From an uncultured Bacteroidales bacterium (lineage in GTDB: Bacteria; Bacteroidota; Bacteroidia; Bacteroidales; UBA932), in NCBI GenBank assembly GCA_934717185.1, contig CAKUYQ010000007.1, forward strand, positions 1 through 64,000: DNA of 64,000 nucleotides. Reading direction: 5' to 3'. Of the stretch, positions 59,778-64,000 are shown in pieces. The notes under the pieces are model-generated. The model saw nothing but the letters and a program-made list of their open reading frames with translations. It did not search any database and was not told the DNA's origin. Numbering within the stretch: the first letter of the stretch is position 1; each line of letters starts with the position of its first letter. A program made the position numbers and the translations under genes.

Positions 59778-62066
59778 TTATAGATCGGAGCCAATTCTGT
59801 TGTTGATATCACTCTTTTGCGTATCAGCTTTTCTAACACCTTTAGATTTGCCCCAATTAAAGTTGTAAGAAATCCTTAATGCATAACGCCTACCGGACAT
59901 ATTACTTTTAATTGTCTTTGTATAGGTATTCATGTCTATAATAACCTTACCACTTTTTGCAGAATCCAACACATCGAATACACCAACTCCAAATTTCCAT
60001 CTTTTGAATCTTTTTGAAGCATCAATTTTCAAAGAAACAGGCTTCTTTGTTGTTGCATTAAAACTTATTTTTGAGGAAGAATTCCAAGATGCCCTCATAC
60101 TAATCGAGAATGATTTTGGTAGATCCACTGATAGCTGTAATGAACAGGAAATGTAATTGAAATAATCTGTTTTTTCCCTAACCGTACTATTAGAAAAAGT
60201 GTAATAAGTTGATAAATCCACAGCCATCATATTAAACAACATTTTATTAAAATTCAGAGAGGCAACAACAGACCTGTCCTTAGAGTCATTTGTGTATGTC
60301 TGATAAATTGTTCCCTCTTCATCTGAGTACATATATGATGATATTCCATCATTAGAACTATCATATCCTGCTAATAAGTAAATGCTGTTAAACAAGAGCA
60401 GTGACATACCATAACTGTTAACACGGTAAGAGCTTAAGTTGGGATTACCAATCCTTACATAAATATCATTTTGGGATATATAGTAGTTGGGATTAAGTTG
60501 CGATATCATAGGCCGTTTAACACCACAACTATAAAAAAGGCCTAAGACATGGCCTCTTTTAGGGTTAATATAATAATTGGCAGACACATTAGGGACAAAA
60601 TCCAAATAGCTATTACCATCTATATCTGCCCATTTGGCTTGAGCACCAATATTAAAGCCAAACTTCTTAAGATTAAACGTGTACGATGAAAACGGTATTA
60701 TTTCATTCTCAGTATACTCAAAGGAAGACTCATTGTTTACAGCTTCATTATTTATATATGAATACCGCATGCCTGCATTAAACTGGTGCTTCTTTTTTAT
60801 TTTTTTATGAAAATTTGCATAACCTACAAATGTACTTGTATTATTCTCCGTATGAGTAATATCCCAAGTCTCTCCCCCTCTCTCATCTTGAAAAAAGGTG
60901 TTGGCAATATCATCTTTTTTATATACACCTACATAATCTCCCGTTATTTTCAATTCTGATGCATCTTTAAATTTATGAGTATACATTAAAGAGACCGTAG
61001 GACTCTTGCTCTCCATCTTAAAATTCCTGTAACTCTCATCTAACAAAATCCCCGTATTCGTGTATTCAACAGAAGTATTTCTATAATTTTTTCTATTCAA
61101 ATTTCTATACGACACCTCTGCTGAAAAATAATCATTCTTTGAGACATCATATCCAATTCCAAAAATTCCGTAAATGGAAAGCGGAAGCCTTGTCTCGTCT
61201 GTGGTATAATTAATTACTGTACTATCTCTCTCTTCCCAATAGTTTTCTATTGTCTGTTTAATCTTACTTCTCACGGTCGTATAAGTAAGATTTGTGTATA
61301 ACAAAAATTTATCTTTTCTGTAATTTAAATTTGCCGACGGAGTGGTAGAAATATGGTTTTTGCTTCCCACTGTGCTCTCCGAAGCAGAGACAAATCCGCC
61401 CGAATATTTCTTGGTTGTTATCTTTATAGAAATACCACCGTACCTTTCCGAAACATCCGGATTTGATATCACCTCTATCTTATCTAAATCTTCCCCTCTA
61501 AAGGATCTTAAATATGTTACCAATTCTTCATCACTCATTTTCACTCTTCTTTTATCTATGTAGATATTGGAAACACGTCTACCATAAAGTGTAACATCAT
61601 CATGGACCATTATGCCAGGAGCGGTTTTGAGAACGTCTGTGAGATCCTTACCTTTTAGTGCTGTCACATTCCCTAACTTATACTCATAGCCGTTCATATT
61701 GTAGTCTACCATATTGGCTACTACTTTGGCCTCCTTTAGTGTAGTTATATCCTCTTTTAAAATAATATCATTAAATTTAGTATTATTTTCTACGGTAAAA
61801 TCACAAGAATATTTTTCATATCCAACTATTGATACTTCTATCGTATATCTACCCCCTTTTGCTTTAATGAAATAAAAAGAACCATCTGCCTTTGTTGTTG
61901 TACCTTCAACCTGTTTATTTGTTGCTTTATCTAACAATACAACAGAGGCAAACTCTATTGGATTATGGCTTTCGTCAAAGACCTTTCCAAAGACCATATA
62001 ACTACCTTGGGCAGAGATTGTTCCCGTATAAATCAATAATAAAAGGAATGTAAAATATACTCGCAT
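59778..62066 (-). CDS. Outer-membrane plug/barrel protein B (paralogue of A)
   Basis: 762 residues from the ATG at 62066 (MRVYFTFLLLLIYTGTISAQ); an earlier start at 62096 is unlikely because it adds residues before the signal peptide. Domain order equals protein A: carboxypeptidase-regulatory-like domain, plug-like region (LKTAPGIMVHDDVTLYGRRVSNIYIDKRRVKMSDEELVTYLRSFRGEDLDKIEVISNPDVSERYGGISIKITTKK), barrel, and an end WGKSKGVRKADTQKSDINNRIGSDL parallel to that of A. Clear similarity to A throughout shows gene duplication. Its own miniprotein gene lies 57 bases upstream. Confidence 0.85.
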   Translation of the reverse strand: MRVYFTFLLLLIYTGTISAQGSYMVFGKVFDESHNPIEFASVVLLDKATNKQVEGTTTKADGSFYFIKAKGGRYTIEVSIVGYEKYSCDFTVENNTKFNDIILKEDITTLKEAKVVANMVDYNMNGYEYKLGNVTALKGKDLTDVLKTAPGIMVHDDVTLYGRRVSNIYIDKRRVKMSDEELVTYLRSFRGEDLDKIEVISNPDVSERYGGISIKITTKKYSGGFVSASESTVGSKNHISTTPSANLNYRKDKFLLYTNLTYTTVRSKIKQTIENYWEERDSTVINYTTDETRLPLSIYGIFGIGYDVSKNDYFSAEVSYRNLNRKNYRNTSVEYTNTGILLDESYRNFKMESKSPTVSLMYTHKFKDASELKITGDYVGVYKKDDIANTFFQDERGGETWDITHTENNTSTFVGYANFHKKIKKKHQFNAGMRYSYINNEAVNNESSFEYTENEIIPFSSYTFNLKKFGFNIGAQAKWADIDGNSYLDFVPNVSANYYINPKRGHVLGLFYSCGVKRPMISQLNPNYYISQNDIYVRIGNPNLSSYRVNSYGMSLLLFNSIYLLAGYDSSNDGISSYMYSDEEGTIYQTYTNDSKDRSVVASLNFNKMLFNMMAVDLSTYYTFSNSTVREKTDYFNYISCSLQLSVDLPKSFSISMRASWNSSSKISFNATTKKPVSLKIDASKRFKRWKFGVGVFDVLDSAKSGKVIIDMNTYTKTIKSNMSGRRYALRISYNFNWGKSKGVRKADTQKSDINNRIGSDL

Positions 62067-62123
62067 AAAGAAAAAGTTACACCATTTTCCACTCAACCTA
62101 TAAAATTACAACTACACATCAAA

Positions 62124-62387
62124 CTAATTAACCTCTTCATACCACACATTATCACAACTTGGACATACCCCCCTTACTAAATTATAATATGCGGTTTCAC
62201 CCTCCTCGTTATTACCTGTAGCTGCAACATGAACATGTTCTTCAACTACATAACCACACACAGGACATGTCATAGGGCGAGCATTTTTACCACAATGTGG
62301 GCATTTGACTACAGACGCCGCAGTTATTAAACCTGCAATAGAAAGAAATAAAGCAACAAAAATTGACAATCTAAAAAATCTTCTCAT
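62124..62387 (-). CDS. Exported CxxC-rich miniprotein B
   Basis: 87 residues, paralogue of the protein at 54328. A signal peptide (FFRLSIFVALFLSIAGLITAA) is followed by three CxxC pairs (KCPHC, TCPVC, VCPSC) and the matching EEHVHVAATGNNEEGETAY hairpin. It lies directly upstream of barrel B, as miniprotein A does of barrel A, so the two genes duplicated as a pair. Retention of all six cysteines argues for a function that needs them. Confidence 0.75.
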   Translation of the reverse strand: MRRFFRLSIFVALFLSIAGLITAASVVKCPHCGKNARPMTCPVCGYVVEEHVHVAATGNNEEGETAYYNLVRGVCPSCDNVWYEEVN

Positions 62388-62510
62388 AATAATGAATTTT
62401 ACTTATAGATATTTAATACATAGCGCAATACTAATAAAAAAAAATAAATTAAACAAACTAAGTAACAACAAATTAGCATAGACCGACTCAATAAATATCT
62501 TAAACTTCTT

Positions 62511-62576
62511 ATGAAAAGACGGAAGATAGCGGCCTCAGAAGCGGCCAACAAAGATTACTTCACAACAATGCTCTAA
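62511..62576 (+). pseudogene. Relic of a second TPR regulator (C-terminal tail)
   Basis: The frame reads KIAASEAANKDYFTTML and stop; the regulator at 58118 ends KIVASETTNKDYYTTML and stop. Only about 22 codons remain. It marks the far end of the duplicated block. Confidence 0.8.
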
Positions 62577-62586
62577 TACAAAAAAA

Positions 62587-62625
62587 GGAGGGTGTACCAA
62601 ACTTTATTCATTTGATACACCCTCC
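62587..62625. terminator. Terminator before clpB
   Basis: A 15-bp stem (GGAGGGTGTACCAAA 62587-62601 with TTTGATACACCCTCC 62611-62625, one mismatch) flanked by an A run on the left. It suits transcripts from clpB on the minus strand. Confidence 0.85.
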
Positions 62626-62656
62626 ATCTTATTCATGGAACCCTGTTACGGGATTT

Positions 62657-64000
62657 TTACCTGTTAAGAAATTCCAACTTGCCGTTGTTGTAATCTACTG
62701 TTATTGCATGCTCTTTGGTTATCTCCCCTGCAATAATCTTGGTTGCAAGTTCGTTTATAAGCTCTTTCTGGAGCAACCTCTTTATTGGCCTTGCACCGTA
62801 GGCTATATCAAAGCCTTTGGAAGCAAGGTAGTTGAGGGCAGGCTCTGTAAAGTCTATCTGTATCTCCTTCTCTGCAAGCAGATCCTTAATCTGATGGATC
62901 TGAAGCATAAGAATATCCTTAATATCCTTCTCGCTCAGAGGCTGGAACATTATAACCTCATCTATACGGTTAAGGAACTCCGGTCTTACACTTCTCTTAA
63001 GAACCTCCAAAACAGCATTCTTGCAATCTGCAAGAGCTTGAGACTTGTTGACATCGTTTATCTTGTTCATGTAGCTTTGGATAATATCTGCGCCAACATT
63101 ACTTGTCATGATAAGGATGGTGTTCTTAAAGTTTACCGTTCTGCCCTTACCATCTGTAAGACGTCCGTCATCGAGCACTTGCAATAAGATATTGAATACA
63201 TCGGGGTGAGCTTTCTCTATCTCATCGAACAGCACTACAGAGTAAGGTTTCCTTCTTACAGCCTCTGTAAGCTGTCCGCCCTCGTCATAACCTACATATC
63301 CCGGAGGCGCACCAATAAGTCTTGTAACTGCAAAACTTTCCTGATACTCAGACATATCTATTCTTGTCATAAGGTTCTCGTCGTTAAACAGGAACTCTGC
63401 AAGTGCCTTTGCCAACTCTGTCTTACCAACACCGGTGGTACCAAGGAACAGGAACGAACCTATAGGTCTCTTCTCGTTCTGCAACCCTGCACGCGACCTT
63501 CGTACTGCATCTGCCACAGCCTTAATAGCCTCATCCTGTCCTATGACCCTCTTGTGCAACTCCTCCTCAAGGTGAAGTAGTTTATCCTTCTCGCTCTGAA
63601 GCATACGTTTTACAGGTATGCCGGTCCATTTTGCCACAACCTCTGCAATATCCTCCGGAGTAACCTCCTCGTTGATAAGTGGGTTAGGGTTTTCTGCCTT
63701 CTTCTTCTCCAACGCCTTTATCTCCTCCTGCAGCCCGCCAATTTTACCGTATCTAATCTCCGCAACCTTTGCATAGTCTCCGTTACGCTCTGCAATATCG
63801 GCATCGGTTTTAAGATCATCTATCTCCTGCCTCTTCTTTGATATTGAGTTGAGCAGATCTTTCTCCTCCTTCCATTGGGCATCTGCAACCTTCTTCTCAG
63901 CCCTCAGCTGCTCCAACTGAGAGTTGATGTCATCCAATTTAGGGGATTTTCCCTCTCTCTTAATGGCCTCTCTCTCTATCTCCAACTGTTTTACCTTTCG
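62657..64000 (-). CDS. clpB: ClpB disaggregase, C-terminal part (cut by window edge)
   Basis: The frame is open to the last base of the window, so about 447 C-terminal residues are seen and the N-terminus lies outside. Visible are the end of the coiled-coil middle domain (RKVKQLEIEREAIKREGKSP), the linker EVVAKWTGIPVKRML, and the second AAA+ domain. That domain has Walker A GTTGVGKTELAKALAEFLF, RIDMSEYQE, Walker B VVLFDEIEKAHPDVFN, RPEFLNRIDEVIMF, and the sensor-2 region GARPIKRLLQKELINELA. It is an ATP-driven protein disaggregase acting with DnaK. Confidence 0.96.
   Translation of the reverse strand, partial: RKVKQLEIEREAIKREGKSPKLDDINSQLEQLRAEKKVADAQWKEEKDLLNSISKKRQEIDDLKTDADIAERNGDYAKVAEIRYGKIGGLQEEIKALEKKKAENPNPLINEEVTPEDIAEVVAKWTGIPVKRMLQSEKDKLLHLEEELHKRVIGQDEAIKAVADAVRRSRAGLQNEKRPIGSFLFLGTTGVGKTELAKALAEFLFNDENLMTRIDMSEYQESFAVTRLIGAPPGYVGYDEGGQLTEAVRRKPYSVVLFDEIEKAHPDVFNILLQVLDDGRLTDGKGRTVNFKNTILIMTSNVGADIIQSYMNKINDVNKSQALADCKNAVLEVLKRSVRPEFLNRIDEVIMFQPLSEKDIKDILMLQIHQIKDLLAEKEIQIDFTEPALNYLASKGFDIAYGARPIKRLLQKELINELATKIIAGEITKEHAITVDYNNGKLEFLNR

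Noticed and set aside
1..64000. tRNA, rRNA or replication-origin signals
   Set aside because: Reading through the gaps I found no tRNA T-loop patterns, rRNA stretches or DnaA-box clusters. Short or unusual ones could have been missed without a covariance search.

Overview
The window looks like the chromosome of a Bacteroidales bacterium, probably an anaerobic propionate/succinate former from a gut-type habitat. The grounds are AT-rich DNA, gene starts preceded by the Bacteroidetes -7 box TAnnTTTG rather than strong Shine-Dalgarno sites, outer-membrane plug/barrel proteins, DUF3244 and DUF6913 families, a Bacteroidales-type GG-leader peptide, and a V-type ATPase operon beside a methylmalonyl-CoA decarboxylase. 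The species cannot be fixed from sequence alone.

Layout. 0.2-2.2 kb: an LTA-synthase-like membrane phosphotransferase. 2.5-7.2 kb: methylmalonyl-CoA epimerase and a complete Na+-pumping methylmalonyl-CoA decarboxylase, with a lamin-tail/OadG fusion as small subunit. 7.5-14.9 kb: V-ATPase operon (E, DUF2764, A, B, D, I, K). 15-18.5 kb: glmM, a NamZ-type exo-muramidase and a BI-1/YccA protein. 18.6-25.9 kb: an AraC regulator, bL31B, TIGR02757, TldD/TldE, NhaC and SlyD. 26.3-32.1 kb: an accessory region with an RHS polymorphic toxin, its probable lipoprotein immunity gene, a deleted IS1182-like element and an RHS-core scar. 32.2-34.8 kb: an FAD oxidoreductase and tsaD. 35-37 kb: a small, apparently eroded defence-type island. 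37.1-41.6 kb: tamB. 41.8-44.2 kb: mtaB, folB and an RsmI-like gene. 44.3-51.9 kb: housekeeping genes including mnmA, pssA and an acyl-CoA ligase. 51.9-62.6 kb: a secreted-peptide locus. After that comes the 3' part of clpB, cut by the window edge.

How the genes may work together. The decarboxylase exports Na+, the V-ATPase c-ring carries the full Na+ ligand set known from Enterococcus hirae NtpK, and NhaC exchanges Na+ for H+. The first 25 kb therefore reads as a sodium cycle that couples propionate formation to ATP. The 52-62.6 kb locus combines a GG-leader four-cysteine peptide, a SPASM domain with no radical-SAM barrel, three plug/barrel proteins, two exported CxxC-rich miniproteins, a DUF3244 protein and a membrane-tethered TPR/HTH regulator. 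A leftover regulator tail shows it was partly duplicated. This is the best candidate here for an undescribed system.

Three non-coding patterns recur. One is a roughly 125-bp element at gene 3' ends whose arms differ between copies but stay complementary. Another is a composite of 9-bp and 6-bp degenerate repeats that often abuts or enters the 3' ends of genes. The third is the decamer TTGTCGGGAA, found ten times. I saw no tRNA, rRNA or CRISPR array.
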